A DNA stretch of 32,171 nucleotides. It comes from an uncultured Bacteroidales bacterium. Its GTDB lineage: Bacteria > Bacteroidota > Bacteroidia > Bacteroidales > UBA4417. Location of the stretch: assembly GCA_903879715.1 (NCBI GenBank), contig CAIRMR010000182.1, positions 1 through 32,171 of the forward strand, given 5' to 3'. How positions within the stretch are numbered: position 1 is the stretch's first letter; each line of letters opens with the position of its first letter. The translations under genes and the position numbers were made by a program. The notes beneath the pieces are model-generated. The model worked only from the letters and a program-made list of their open reading frames with translations. It did no database searches and was not told the origin of the DNA. Positions 1 to 8,538 of the stretch are shown piece after piece.

Positions 1-386
1 AACTTGGATATGATTTGGCTAAACAATGTTATATTTGTCATGGGAGAAGGGGTGTTTTTGTTGTGCAACTCAAAGGTAATTTGAGATACGAGAATCCCTT
101 CTCTCTTTTTGTCTTTTTTTTAATCGTTTAGGACGCTATTGATTTTTTGTCATGATTTTCGCATTTCTTCTGAAAAATTAAACATTACCGGCTTGGTGCT
201 ACTTAGTGTTTTTGTGTACTGGCAGCGTTGGTATTGTTGTTATAAAGGCTCTATGGCTGAAAGAGGAACAGGCTTAAACGTTGAATAGCCTCATTCTGAT
301 CCTTTATGCCCGAACTTTTGAAAGTTATCCTATTCTTTTTTTTTGAATGAAATTATACTTTCTAAAGTCAGACTTCTATAGCCCGA
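1..386. other. Intergenic stretch without a recognisable gene
   Basis: I see no convincing coding region here. There is a possible transcript end for a plus-strand gene lying to the left of the window: GAGAAGGG near position 45 can pair with CCCTTCTC near position 95, and T-rich DNA follows (about 103-121). Inside that large loop is a small perfect hairpin, CTCAAA-GGTAA-TTTGAG at 69-85. The rest is AT-rich and unstructured. The terminator reading is an inference because the outer stem encloses a long loop. Confidence 0.4.
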
Positions 387-1064
387 TTACTCATGTTCGC
401 CAGTTTCATTAACTTCCTTCACCCAAACTCCCTGACTGTCATTTCTTGGTGAATTCACCAGTTTCGAAACAGGGTAAGCATTCATTTCTTCAGAAGAATA
501 AGGCTTTAGTAACGAAAGTATTTCAGTAGAATCCATACTTCCAAGCCAGGTTTTTTCGTCTTCCTCTTTCAGTATTACCGGCATACGGTTATGAATCGGT
601 TTCATAAAGCTGTTGGCTTCGGTGGTAATGATATTGAATGATTCAATTATGTTTCCTTCAGGCGATTTCCACCTTTCCCATAATCCGGCCATTGAAAATA
701 TGGGATTGGCCTTAACGAAAATCCGGAATGGCTGTTTGCTGTCATTTTGCTGCCATTCGTAAAATCCATCGGCAGGCACCAGGCAGCGTTTACTGAACAG
801 CGCAGTTCGGAACGATGCTTTTTCGGTAATGGTTTCGGCCCGCGCATTAATCATTTTATTGCCAATTGAAATATCTTTAGCCCAGGGCGGAATTAATCCC
901 CAGCGGTGATAACTCAGCTTATGCGGATTTTCGCTGGTAATAACCGCCAGCATTTGTGTCGGTGCACCATTATAGCGCGGAACATACGGCGCGGCGCCGC
1001 CTGCGAGCTCAAACCTAAGGTTTAATTCGGCTTCATTTGCGGTAAGGGAAAAACGGCCACACAT
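387..1064 (-). CDS. yedK: SOS response-associated peptidase, YedK/HMCES family (abasic-site shield)
   Basis: This 225-residue protein belongs to the SRAP family. Family members cross-link to abasic sites in single-stranded DNA through the N-terminal cysteine, which becomes residue 1 after Met removal, and so protect replication forks. The sequence begins MCGRF, giving the essential Cys2. The other active-site residues are present at the expected spacing: Asn73 in INARAET, Glu103 in GFYEWQ and His158 in KPIHNRMPVIL. Length is normal for the family (about 220). The start is fixed by the need for MCGRF. The gene stands alone and is divergent from elbB, with a perfect dyad in the 195-bp gap between them. 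The assignment is secure; SOS control is not shown by the sequence. Confidence 0.95.
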   Translation of the reverse strand: MCGRFSLTANEAELNLRFELAGGAAPYVPRYNGAPTQMLAVITSENPHKLSYHRWGLIPPWAKDISIGNKMINARAETITEKASFRTALFSKRCLVPADGFYEWQQNDSKQPFRIFVKANPIFSMAGLWERWKSPEGNIIESFNIITTEANSFMKPIHNRMPVILKEEDEKTWLGSMDSTEILSLLKPYSSEEMNAYPVSKLVNSPRNDSQGVWVKEVNETGEHE

Positions 1065-1085
1065 AGTGATTTGCTATTTTGGGTG

Positions 1086-1104
1086 TTGCGGTTTTTAACC
1101 GCAA
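1086..1104. promoter_or_regulatory. Perfect dyad (hairpin or operator) in the yedK/elbB divergent region
   Basis: TTGCGGTT-TTT-AACCGCAA is a perfect 8-bp inverted repeat with a 3-nt centre. It lies 22-40 nt upstream of the yedK start. It could be an operator for a dimeric regulator or a hairpin in the yedK leader. No T-tract follows in either direction, so it is not a standard terminator. Confidence 0.5.
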
Positions 1105-1259
1105 TTGAGCTAATTTCAGAATTTCAAATTGCGATTTCAGCGTAATCCTTGCAATTCAATCGTACTTGTAAAAATACTTCAAAAGTTTAAAATATTAACG
1201 CAATCCCATAATCTTGTTGAAAAACATTTCGTATTTTTAAACATTAAATTTTTATTTCT

Positions 1260-1907
1260 ATGAAAAAATTCGCAATTATCCTGGCCGGATGCGGCGTTTA
1301 CGATGGTGCCGAAATTCACGAAGCTGTAATGAGTATGTATGCCATAATGAAAAACGGGGCTGAATACCAGATTTTCGCACCGGATATTGCCCAGCATCAT
1401 GTAGTTAATCATCTTACAGGTGCCGAAATGCCTGAAACCCGCAACGTACTTGTCGAAAGTGCCCGCATTGCCCGCGGAAATATCAAGCCAGTTACCAAAC
1501 TTAATCCACGCGATTTTGATGCTTTATTGTTTCCCGGTGGATTTGGGGTAGCTAAAAACCTTTGTTCTTATGCTTTTAACGGCGCTGACTGTTCGGTCAA
1601 TCCGGAAATATCAGTTCTGATAAAGGAAGCCGTAAGCCTTCGGAAACCAATCGGTGCTTTGTGCATTTCACCAGTACTGCTTGCTAAAATAATGGGTGAT
1701 GTTACTATTACAGTCGGGCCGGACGAAGGAGATGCCAAAAATGTGACTGCCATGGGTGCTCATCATATACCTACAAAACACGGCCAGGTTATTATTGATG
1801 AAAAACACCGGTTGTTTACAACACCATGTTACCAGCTCAAGTCAACTATTGTGCAGGTTGCCGAAGGCGCTGATAATATTGTGAAGGCTATGCTTAAAGT
1901 GATGTAA
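1260..1907 (+). CDS. elbB: ElbB-type glyoxalase III, DJ-1/PfpI superfamily
   Basis: This 215-residue protein matches the ElbB branch of the class I glutamine amidotransferase-like/DJ-1 superfamily. E. coli ElbB has weak glyoxalase activity and was linked to isoprenoid biosynthesis by overexpression effects. Visible family features are the N-terminal strand followed by GCGVYDGAEIHEA, the nucleophile-elbow cysteine Cys135 in GALCISPVLL, LLFPGGFG at about 89-96, and a C-terminal TTPCYQL segment. Length matches the family (about 217). The ATG at 1260 follows an AT-rich leader. Its 3' end overlaps the convergent NUDIX gene by 14 bp, so the two genes share transcript ends. The family is certain; the physiological substrate is not. 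Confidence 0.93.
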   Translation: MKKFAIILAGCGVYDGAEIHEAVMSMYAIMKNGAEYQIFAPDIAQHHVVNHLTGAEMPETRNVLVESARIARGNIKPVTKLNPRDFDALLFPGGFGVAKNLCSYAFNGADCSVNPEISVLIKEAVSLRKPIGALCISPVLLAKIMGDVTITVGPDEGDAKNVTAMGAHHIPTKHGQVIIDEKHRLFTTPCYQLKSTIVQVAEGADNIVKAMLKVM

Positions 1908-2340
1908 TACCAGGATTTTTCTTTACCATTTCCATCACTTCCCCGTGATCAAAAGCCAGCGGAGGTAATTTATCCATTGAAAACCATTGTACATTGGCTG
2001 CATCATCACCGGCAACAGGTGATATGGTGTCATCAGTAAATCCGATAAATACAGTGGTAATGGTTCGGTGGCGCGGATCGCGGTCCACCTTGCTGAAGGT
2101 ATGAAACTGTTTCAGCTCAACCCCGGTAATTCCTGTTTCTTCCTGAAGTTCCCGCAAGGCAGCGGTTTCCAGCGTTTCGTCCATATCTAAAAATCCGCCG
2201 GGCAATGCCCACATTCCTTCAAACGGCGGGTGTTTACGCTCAATTAAAAGAACAAACTGCTCATCCTTGCTTTTTCTGAGAATTATAATATCGGCTGTTA
2301 CAGCAGGCCTGGGATAATCGTAGCAATGTTTCATGTGCAA
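1894..2340 (-). CDS. NUDIX hydrolase
   Basis: This is a 148-residue single-domain NUDIX protein. The Nudix box (G x5 E x7 REUxEExGU) is complete at residues 49-71, with Gly49, Glu55, Arg63-Glu64, Glu67-Glu68 and Gly70, so Mg-dependent hydrolysis of a nucleoside diphosphate linked to another moiety is expected. The sequence before the box (ADIIILR...VLLIERKHPPFEGMWALPGG) resembles the ADP-ribose pyrophosphatase-like group and the NUDIX half of NrtR regulators, but there is no DNA-binding domain here. It lies downstream of rsmI on the same strand, with a 135-bp gap containing low-complexity repeats, and overlaps elbB convergently by 14 bp. Substrate cannot be read from the sequence. Confidence 0.9.
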   Translation of the reverse strand: MHMKHCYDYPRPAVTADIIILRKSKDEQFVLLIERKHPPFEGMWALPGGFLDMDETLETAALRELQEETGITGVELKQFHTFSKVDRDPRHRTITTVFIGFTDDTISPVAGDDAANVQWFSMDKLPPLAFDHGEVMEMVKKNPGITSL

Positions 2341-2424
2341 TATTCAATTCTAAATTTTAAAGTAAACAACAGGCATTTTGATTTCAGAAGACAATAATCA
2401 GAAGGGCAAGCTCAGAACCTATTC

Positions 2425-2475
2425 GTTTGGCTTTTGGAATTTGTATCTTGGGATTTGGGACTTGGAATTTCCATT
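2425..2475. repeat. Low-complexity intergenic repeat, TTGGGATTTGGGACTTGGAATTT type
   Basis: Imperfect repeats of a unit like TTGGAATTTG / TTGGGATTTG run directly up to the rsmI stop codon. The same type recurs immediately 3' of the XylR-like gene (8470-8538) and of the methyltransferase gene (23820-23890). No coding role is visible. Confidence 0.65.
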
Positions 2476-3192
2476 TTATTCTTCTTCTTCATTTTCTTCT
2501 ACATCAGGAATTTCGGGATTATTTCCTGTTGATCCTGCAACAACCAATACAATTTCTCCTTTCGGTGAATGTTCTTTGTACCACTTTGCTAATTCTGTTA
2601 GCGTTCCGCGGCGGTTTTCTTCATAAATTTTGGTAAGCTCACGCGAAACACATGCCTGTCTTTCGGCTCCCAGGTGCTCAGCAAGTTGCTCCAGGCTTTT
2701 CACCAGCCGGAAAGGTGATTCGTATAAAATAAATGTATAAGGTTGTTTTGCCAATTCTTTCAAACGGGTCTGCCGTCCTTTTTTATGTGGCAGAAATCCT
2801 TCGAACAGGAAGCGATCGCTGGGTAATCCTGAATTTACAAGGGCTGGTACAAAAGCCGTTGGTCCCGGCAGGCATTCAACGTCAATTCCAGCCTGTATGC
2901 AGGCCCGCGTTAGCAGAAATCCCGGATCTGAAATTCCCGGCGTTCCGGCATCCGAAATGAGAGCCATGGTTGTTCCTTCGGAAATCTGCCGTACCAGGCC
3001 TTCCGCCATTTTATGCTCATTAAACTGGTGATGGGCGAGTACTTTTTTATTAATATCGTAATGCCTCAGCAATTTTGAAGAGGTACGTGTATCTTCAGCC
3101 AGAATAATATCCACTTCTTTAAGTATTCGCAATGCCCTGAGCGTGATATCCTCGAGGTTGCCGATAGGAGTGGGAATAAGGTAGAGTTTCAT
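2476..3192 (-). CDS. rsmI: 16S rRNA (cytidine(1402)-2'-O)-methyltransferase RsmI
   Basis: RsmI uses SAM to methylate the 2'-O of C1402 in 16S rRNA, together with RsmH. The protein is 238 residues when started at the ATG at 3190-3192, giving the canonical N-terminus MKLYLIPTPIGNLEDIT. Other TP-methylase motifs are AEDTRTSSKLL, SDAGTPGISDPG, ECLPGPTAFVPALV and LPHKKGRQ. The C-terminus is an acidic tail (EENEEEE). The reading frame is open for 41 more codons upstream to 3315, but that part is translated low-complexity repeat and begins about where a predicted promoter (-7 at 3320-3327) would start the transcript, so I reject it. It is shorter than E. coli RsmI (286), which is usual for Bacteroidota. 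Confidence 0.95.
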   Translation of the reverse strand: MKLYLIPTPIGNLEDITLRALRILKEVDIILAEDTRTSSKLLRHYDINKKVLAHHQFNEHKMAEGLVRQISEGTTMALISDAGTPGISDPGFLLTRACIQAGIDVECLPGPTAFVPALVNSGLPSDRFLFEGFLPHKKGRQTRLKELAKQPYTFILYESPFRLVKSLEQLAEHLGAERQACVSRELTKIYEENRRGTLTELAKWYKEHSPKGEIVLVVAGSTGNNPEIPDVEENEEEE

Positions 3193-3306
3193 GGGTTGGG
3201 ATTTGGGATTTAGGGGTTTGGGTTTGGGAGAAGGGGCGACAATGCGAGGGGAGACAATGTGACTTGCTTCGACGAAATGCTCAGCAACTATCGCTAAGTG
3301 CTGGTA
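3193..3306. repeat. Mosaic low-complexity repeat in the rsmI leader, G-quadruplex-prone
   Basis: From the base next to the rsmI start codon, the plus strand carries six G-tracts of three or four (3193-3229) separated by 2-5 nt T/A linkers, a clear G-quadruplex pattern. This passes into GGGGCGACAATGCGAGGGGAGAC (3233-3255) and then into a TTCGACGAAATGCTCAGCAACTATCGCTAAGTGCTG-like segment, a relative of the CACTGAGCGGAGCCGAAGTG element seen at 8398. The whole block lies between the predicted rsmI promoter and its start codon, so it should be transcribed as a C-rich leader. Confidence 0.65.
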
Positions 3307-3319
3307 TGGCAACAACTGA

Positions 3320-3327
3320 CAAAGTTA
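3320..3327 (-). promoter_or_regulatory. Predicted -7 element for rsmI
   Basis: On the minus strand this reads TAACTTTG, a full match to the Bacteroidota -7 consensus TAnnTTTG. It predicts transcription starting near 3314 and a leader of about 120 nt before the rsmI ATG at 3192. No clear -33 TTTG is seen at the expected distance. Confidence 0.5.
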
Positions 3328-3370
3328 GATAATATGCAAAAGTAAACCATTTCGCGAAAAGCCATTCATT

Positions 3371-3407
3371 AAAAAAAGCCAGCCTACCTTTAACGGTAAG
3401 CTGGCTT
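3371..3407 (-). terminator. Rho-independent terminator of the susCD operon
   Basis: AAGCCAGCCTACC (3376-3388) pairs with GGTAAGCTGGCTT (3395-3407), a 13-bp stem with one mismatch and a 6-nt loop. In the minus-strand direction the stem is followed directly by a run of seven T (complement of A-run 3371-3377). It lies about 145 nt after the susD stop, with no gene in between, and closes the PUL. Confidence 0.85.
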
Positions 3408-3550
3408 GCTACAGTTTAATCTATGGGCTGAAACACTTGAAATATCAACTAACCAACCAATTCCTGAGTGCTTCAAAATAAGTAGCCAGATTTGTGCTTA
3501 TGAAAAGAGTAACACACTTTCCCACAGGGCTGTAACATTTCTTAGTTATA

Positions 3551-5062
3551 TCAAGGGTTTGGAGTTAAATTAGGGTTTCTGTCGCGCTCACTTTGTGGTA
3601 TTGGGCAAAGCATTTTATCTGCAGTGGCATTATAGTTGATTTTAATAGGGGCACTTAGTATGCCGCCATTACAGGTATATTTATACTCGTTCAGGTTGTT
3701 CATGGTTGAAACAAATACACCCAGACGAACAAGGTCGTCAAAACGCTGTGCTTCAAATGCAAGTTCCATCCTTCTTTCATTCAGAATTTTAGTTCTCAAA
3801 TCTTCTTTTGAAGAGGACGAAATGTCAGGAAGACCTGCACGATTCCGAATTTGATTCACGGCAGATATTGCACCGCTTAAGTTTCCTGTTTCATTCTGAG
3901 CTTCTGCTTTTAGAAGAATAATGTCAGCTAATCTCAATAAATAGAGGTGGTCGCCACCGTTCCATCCATTAGGGTGCTTTTCTTTATAATAATATGGAAC
4001 ATAGATTTCAGGATCATTGCATGGATTCCAGTTTTCATCAGCATATAAATTTTCATTCCGGAAAATGATATTGGCATCCTTGCGAACTGCATCATTTTGT
4101 GAATCATAGAGATTTACAAGGTCTTTTGATGGCACACAATAATTCTGGAAACCATCCCCAACTTCGTTAAACAAAGCAGTCCCCCAATTGGAAGTAACCC
4201 AGTTAGGATCTGTTTGAAATGCAATTTCGAGAATTGATTCATCATTCATATAATGGTCGCCGTCAAAAAGGTCAGCATAATTGGACATTAAACTATAAGC
4301 GGCGGCACTGTTAATAACTGCATCGCAGTAAGTTACTACTTTAGAATAATCGCGGTCGGATCGTTGTGCCCAAACTTTTGCCATCAGCGCGTTAGCAGCT
4401 CCTTTTGTTGCCCTTACTTTATTTTCTGTGTTATCGTCTGAAAATTTATCTGGTAGGTTGGCAATGGCAACTTCAAGGTCTTTGACAATTTGATCGTAAA
4501 CTTCTTTCTCAGATGAACGGGGAAGATTTGTTTTACTTGGATCAGTCGAATTTGAATGTAATTCGAGAGGAACACCACCCCAGGTTTTTACTAAGTGATA
4601 ATAGTGATAGGCACGGAGAAAACTTGCCTGCCCTATTGCTTTTTTCCTGACATCGTTAATATCTAAAGCAGGGTCATTTACCTGGCTTACCTTGTCAAGA
4701 ATAACGTTGCAACGAGCAATGCCCACATATAATTGTGCCCAATCGAATTCCATACGAATGTTACCAGATTGTATAGTCAGGTTATCATACGGTGTAGTTG
4801 AAATATCACCACCACCACCGGCGTATGCGTTATCCGAGCGCTCATCACCAAGCAGAATGTAATCCCATTCATAATATTCCTGATAAAAAACATTGTATGC
4901 TCCGGAAACTGCATTATTCACGTCCTGCGCAGTATTAAAAGCATTACCTGTATTCAGTGTTGAGGTTGGATGAAGGTCAAGAAAATCTTTCCCGCATGAG
5001 CTTACTAAAGCAACCAGCAATATGAAGCTCAATAATCGTATATAAAGTTCTATTTTTTTCAT
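3551..5062 (-). CDS. susD: SusD/RagB-family outer-membrane glycan-binding lipoprotein
   Basis: This 503-residue protein is the surface glycan-binding partner of the adjacent SusC-type transporter. It has a lipoprotein signal with lipobox LVSSC (Cys23), followed by GKDFLDLHPTSTL, the classical start of mature SusD homologues. The central region has TPR-like helices (ARCNVILDKV, ASFLRAYHYYHLVKTWGGVPL) and the C-terminal part has the SusD signature LLRLADIILLKAEAQNETG with LNERRMELAFEAQRFDDLVRLG. Length is typical (480-600). It starts 19 bp after the susC stop, so the two are co-transcribed, and the terminator at 3371-3407 follows. Substrate is inferred only from the neighbouring enzymes (GlcN/GlcNAc glycan). 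The symbol is used in the family sense. Confidence 0.95.
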   Translation of the reverse strand: MKKIELYIRLLSFILLVALVSSCGKDFLDLHPTSTLNTGNAFNTAQDVNNAVSGAYNVFYQEYYEWDYILLGDERSDNAYAGGGGDISTTPYDNLTIQSGNIRMEFDWAQLYVGIARCNVILDKVSQVNDPALDINDVRKKAIGQASFLRAYHYYHLVKTWGGVPLELHSNSTDPSKTNLPRSSEKEVYDQIVKDLEVAIANLPDKFSDDNTENKVRATKGAANALMAKVWAQRSDRDYSKVVTYCDAVINSAAAYSLMSNYADLFDGDHYMNDESILEIAFQTDPNWVTSNWGTALFNEVGDGFQNYCVPSKDLVNLYDSQNDAVRKDANIIFRNENLYADENWNPCNDPEIYVPYYYKEKHPNGWNGGDHLYLLRLADIILLKAEAQNETGNLSGAISAVNQIRNRAGLPDISSSSKEDLRTKILNERRMELAFEAQRFDDLVRLGVFVSTMNNLNEYKYTCNGGILSAPIKINYNATADKMLCPIPQSERDRNPNLTPNP

Positions 5063-5081
5063 TTCAGATCTGATTATTAAA

Positions 5082-8069
5082 TTAGAAAGTAAGGTTTAGA
5101 CCAAATATAAAGCTTTTAGATTGAGGGTATGAGCCAAAATCTACTCCAGGTGCAATGCCAACGCCAAAAGCGCTTACTTCAGGATCGAATCCGGTGTATT
5201 TGGTGAAAGTCAGGAGGTTTTCTCCGGTTACATACACAAAGAGTTTTTGGGTCCTCAATTTGTTGCAGATTGATTTGGGCAGGTCGTAGCCCAAAGTTGC
5301 AGATTTTAACCGGAGGTATGATCCATTCTCTACATATCGTGATGAAACATCTGAATTATGCATTAAATTATCTCTGTCAGATTTTGGCATGTCGGTGATA
5401 TCACCCGGATTTTCCCAACGATCCATAACGGTGGATAATTGGTTAACCGGATAGTACATGCCTTCAGTTACAATGCGGCTGGCATTGAAAATCTGGTTTC
5501 CCTGAACTCCCTGGAAAAAGAAAGAGAAGGTAAACTGTTTAAAAGTAAAGTTGTTGGTTAAACCGTAAGTGAAATCAGGATTAGCATTGCCAATAATGGT
5601 TTTGTCACCATCGCTTAAATCGCCTGATTCATCCAGATCTTTATATATCATGTTCCCTGTTTGAGGATCAACCCCCTCTGCAACATAGCCGTAAAATGTT
5701 CCAAGTGGTTCGCCTTCCATGGCAATAGCTGCAGCTGACCGGTTATCAATTTCTCCGCCAATAATTGGTACTCCCTTTTCGAGTTTGGTAATTTTATTGC
5801 GGTTGAACGAAATATTAAAATCGGTTGTCCATTTCAATTCGCCTACCAGGTTTTTTGAACTTACCTGGAATTCAAAACCTTTATTCCACATGGATCCAAC
5901 GTTTTTTGTAGCAAAGCTGGTTTGCCACCCCATCCCAACACTAAATGGAATTGGCGCATTAAGCAACATGTCGTTAGTGTTTTTAATATAATAATCAGCT
6001 GTAACAGTAATGCGGTTGTTTAATAAGGATGCATCGATACCAATATTGGTTTGTACAGTTTTCTCCCACCTCAGGTCGGCATTCTCCATTTGTGAGATTG
6101 CAGTTCCGGGTACGGTTTGGCCACCTATTAAATAAAACGCACTGGGACTTACTATACCCCATGAAGCATAATTGCCAATCTGGTCATTTCCTACCATACC
6201 CCAACCTGCCCTGATTTTAAGGTCGTTAACCAGATTGTTTGTTCCGTAGAATCCTTCCTTTGAAATTCTCCATCCAGCGGAAAACGAAGGGAAATACCCC
6301 CATTTATGATCGGCTCCAAAAACAGATGAGCCATCGGCCCGAAAATTGGCTGTTAATAGATACTTGTCATCGAATGCATAATTAAAACGTCCAATATAAG
6401 AAGCATTCGATTTTGCCGCTTCATCGTAACCGGCGCCTTTTTCTGTTCCCGCATTAATGGTCTGAACTGAAGGGCTTCCAAAACCTTTGGCTGTTGTTGA
6501 AACACTTTCGGCATTAATTTTTGATGCAATGTAGCCGGCCAGTAAACCAAAGTTATGTTTGTCGATTATTTTATTGTAGCTAAGAGTATTTTCGCTTATC
6601 CAGTAAAAACTTAAGGAACTGTTATAACCGGCAATCCCTTGGTAATTACGTCCTGCACGGCTTCTTAAAGGATCAATCCATGAATGGTAAGAATCATTAT
6701 TTTCTTCAATACCTAACATACTTTTAAATTTCAGGTCTTTCAGAATCGAAAACTCAGCATATGCGTTGCCGTTAAAACGGTAATTATTATACCCATGTTC
6801 ATCTGCAGTTAAAAGAGCAACCGGATTTTCAAGGTCGGCTAAAAATGGATCAGCAGTAAAAGTTCCATCAGGATTATAAATGTTTATAACTGGAGATGCC
6901 GTTAAAAATGAATTCCCCATACTCCACCGTCCTCCTTCACCAACACTTACATCATTCCATTTGTTGTAGGAAAGGCTTGTTCCAACTTTTAGAAAATTAC
7001 TGACTTTATGGTCCAGATTTCCCCTAAAGCTGTATTTTTTCATGCTGTTGGCAATGATAACGCCATCCTGATTAAAGAATGAACCGGAAAGGTAAAAACT
7101 TGTTTTATCATTACCTCCTGAAATACTAAGCTGCGTGCTTTTGGTTTCACCAGTTCTGAATACCTCATCCTGCCAGTTGTTATTAATTAAATTTCCATTA
7201 GTGCCCGAAGAGAGTGACCAGTCTCTTGAATAGCCCATTTCAGTCATCAAATCTTTGTATTGAATAGCATTCAAAACGTCCATTTTCTTCCCAACTTTTG
7301 CTATTCCATAGTACGAATTCAGACTTACCCGGGTACCTTTATCCGAGCCACGTTTGGTGGTAATCAGAACAACTCCATTTGCACCTGAAGCACCATAAAT
7401 TGCGGCGGCGGAGGCATCTTTTAGTATCGTAATATTTTCAATATCGCCTGGCTCAATCTGGTTCATTGAGGCTGTTGGCACCCCATCAACTATAAAAAGC
7501 GGACTACTGCCTGCCGTAATAGATGAAATACCCCTGATGGTGATGTTATACCCTGACTGAGGCTGACCTGATGGTTTACTGATTACAACGCCGGCAATCT
7601 TACCTTCGAGCGCATCTCCCATGTGGGATGCAGGTCTAGATTCGAATTCCTTGGATGAAACGGTTGCCACGGCTCCGGTCACATCCTTTTTCTTTTGTGT
7701 GCCATAACCCATAACTACAACTTCACTCAGCGTAGTAGCTGATTCGACAAGTGAGATATCAAATTGAGTTTTCCCGCCGACAGCAATTTCGGTAGTTTCA
7801 TAACCGACAAACGAAAACACAAGTGTTCCGTCCGAGGGTGCTGAAACGGAAAATTTACCGCTAATATCGGTTATTGTTCCGGTAGTAGTACCTTTTACAG
7901 CAACACTTACACCCGGTAAGGTTGTTCCATCAGTGGATCTAACTGTTCCTTTTACAATAATATTCTGAGCAAAAAGGACAGTTTGCACAATCAATAACAA
8001 AAACGCGGTAACATAAAGCGTCTTTGTCCTCAGGATTGGCACGAGATTAATTAGTAGCTTTCTTTTCAT
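5082..8069 (-). CDS. susC: SusC/RagA-family TonB-dependent outer-membrane transporter
   Basis: This 995-residue protein imports oligosaccharides across the outer membrane, powered by TonB. It has a signal peptide (about 1-35, ending LFAQ), a carboxypeptidase-like regulatory domain (about 37-108, VKGTVRSTDGTTLPGVSVAVKG), then SEVVVMGYGTQKKKDVTGAV, the standard SusC entry to the plug domain (to about 240, including DASAAAIYGASGANGVVLITTK). The 22-strand barrel fills the rest and ends on the terminal aromatic residue in GLNLTF. There is no N-terminal STN domain, so control by an anti-sigma/ECF pair is not expected. Instead the promoter carries the 21-bp-period operator shared with two other units of this locus. 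The leader is predicted to be about 120 nt. susD follows directly. Confidence 0.96.
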   Translation of the reverse strand: MKRKLLINLVPILRTKTLYVTAFLLLIVQTVLFAQNIIVKGTVRSTDGTTLPGVSVAVKGTTTGTITDISGKFSVSAPSDGTLVFSFVGYETTEIAVGGKTQFDISLVESATTLSEVVVMGYGTQKKKDVTGAVATVSSKEFESRPASHMGDALEGKIAGVVISKPSGQPQSGYNITIRGISSITAGSSPLFIVDGVPTASMNQIEPGDIENITILKDASAAAIYGASGANGVVLITTKRGSDKGTRVSLNSYYGIAKVGKKMDVLNAIQYKDLMTEMGYSRDWSLSSGTNGNLINNNWQDEVFRTGETKSTQLSISGGNDKTSFYLSGSFFNQDGVIIANSMKKYSFRGNLDHKVSNFLKVGTSLSYNKWNDVSVGEGGRWSMGNSFLTASPVINIYNPDGTFTADPFLADLENPVALLTADEHGYNNYRFNGNAYAEFSILKDLKFKSMLGIEENNDSYHSWIDPLRSRAGRNYQGIAGYNSSLSFYWISENTLSYNKIIDKHNFGLLAGYIASKINAESVSTTAKGFGSPSVQTINAGTEKGAGYDEAAKSNASYIGRFNYAFDDKYLLTANFRADGSSVFGADHKWGYFPSFSAGWRISKEGFYGTNNLVNDLKIRAGWGMVGNDQIGNYASWGIVSPSAFYLIGGQTVPGTAISQMENADLRWEKTVQTNIGIDASLLNNRITVTADYYIKNTNDMLLNAPIPFSVGMGWQTSFATKNVGSMWNKGFEFQVSSKNLVGELKWTTDFNISFNRNKITKLEKGVPIIGGEIDNRSAAAIAMEGEPLGTFYGYVAEGVDPQTGNMIYKDLDESGDLSDGDKTIIGNANPDFTYGLTNNFTFKQFTFSFFFQGVQGNQIFNASRIVTEGMYYPVNQLSTVMDRWENPGDITDMPKSDRDNLMHNSDVSSRYVENGSYLRLKSATLGYDLPKSICNKLRTQKLFVYVTGENLLTFTKYTGFDPEVSAFGVGIAPGVDFGSYPQSKSFIFGLNLTF

Positions 8070-8199
8070 TGGTTTGGGTTTTGGTTGGTCATGCTATTAT
8101 TGATTTGAATTGACGATTTGCCTTGAAATTAACAAGAGGCCCAGAAAGCCAACAGCTTTCATCCAGGGAAGATGATGTGATTTTATATTTTCAGTAAGC

Positions 8200-8264
8200 C
8201 AAAGATATATCTACAAAACTGGATAGATGTATGGAATTGCGTATTATATTCTTCGATTTGCGTA
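8200..8264 (-). promoter_or_regulatory. susC promoter with XylR/AraC-type direct-repeat operator
   Basis: Read on the minus strand: TACGCAAATC (8264-8255), 11 bp, TACGCAATTC (8243-8234), then CATAC (8233-8229), 21 bp, then TATCTTTG (8207-8200), a full TAnnTTTG -7 element. The repeats have a 21-bp period, two helical turns, as expected for tandem half-sites of an AraC-family protein. The same layout with the same spacings occurs at 15432-15496 and 17455-17519. The protein that binds is inferred to be the XylR-like regulator at 8539-9702. Confidence 0.75.
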
Positions 8265-8304
8265 AATTCGGTATTGGGGTACGGAAATCCTTTTGCTATT
8301 CAGG

Positions 8305-8538
8305 ATAAAGGGGCACTAAGCGGAGGGGCTCTGAGTGGAGCTGAAGTGCAAATGCCTTCGGCGTGCAAGGGTTTAAGGGTTCAAGAGTTCAGAAACCGGG
8401 CACTGAGCGGAGCCGAAGTGCAAGGGTTTAAAAGTTCAAATTTATTCCACTCCCATTTTCAGAGCCTGGAACCCTGAGTTTTGACCTTGGAATTTGAGTC
8501 CTGGAATTTGGATCTTGGAATTTTGAATCTTTGGGGTT
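8305..8538. repeat. Mosaic intergenic repeat between the regulator and susC
   Basis: Two related copies of a GGGCACTRAGCGGAG...GAAGTGCAA...GGGTTTAA..GTTCAA block are present (about 8310-8387 and 8398-8440). They are followed by repeats of the TTGGAATTTG type (about 8470-8538) that run up to the stop codon of the regulator gene. The CACTGAGCGGAGCCGAAGTG core is itself an imperfect inverted repeat (CACT...AGTG). No gene is visible. The block lies upstream of the susC operator and so is probably outside the susC transcript. Confidence 0.65.

Noticed and set aside
3193-3315. 41-codon N-terminal extension of RsmI
   Set aside because: It translates low-complexity repeat, begins about where the predicted transcript starts, and precedes the canonical MKLYLIPTPIGN start.
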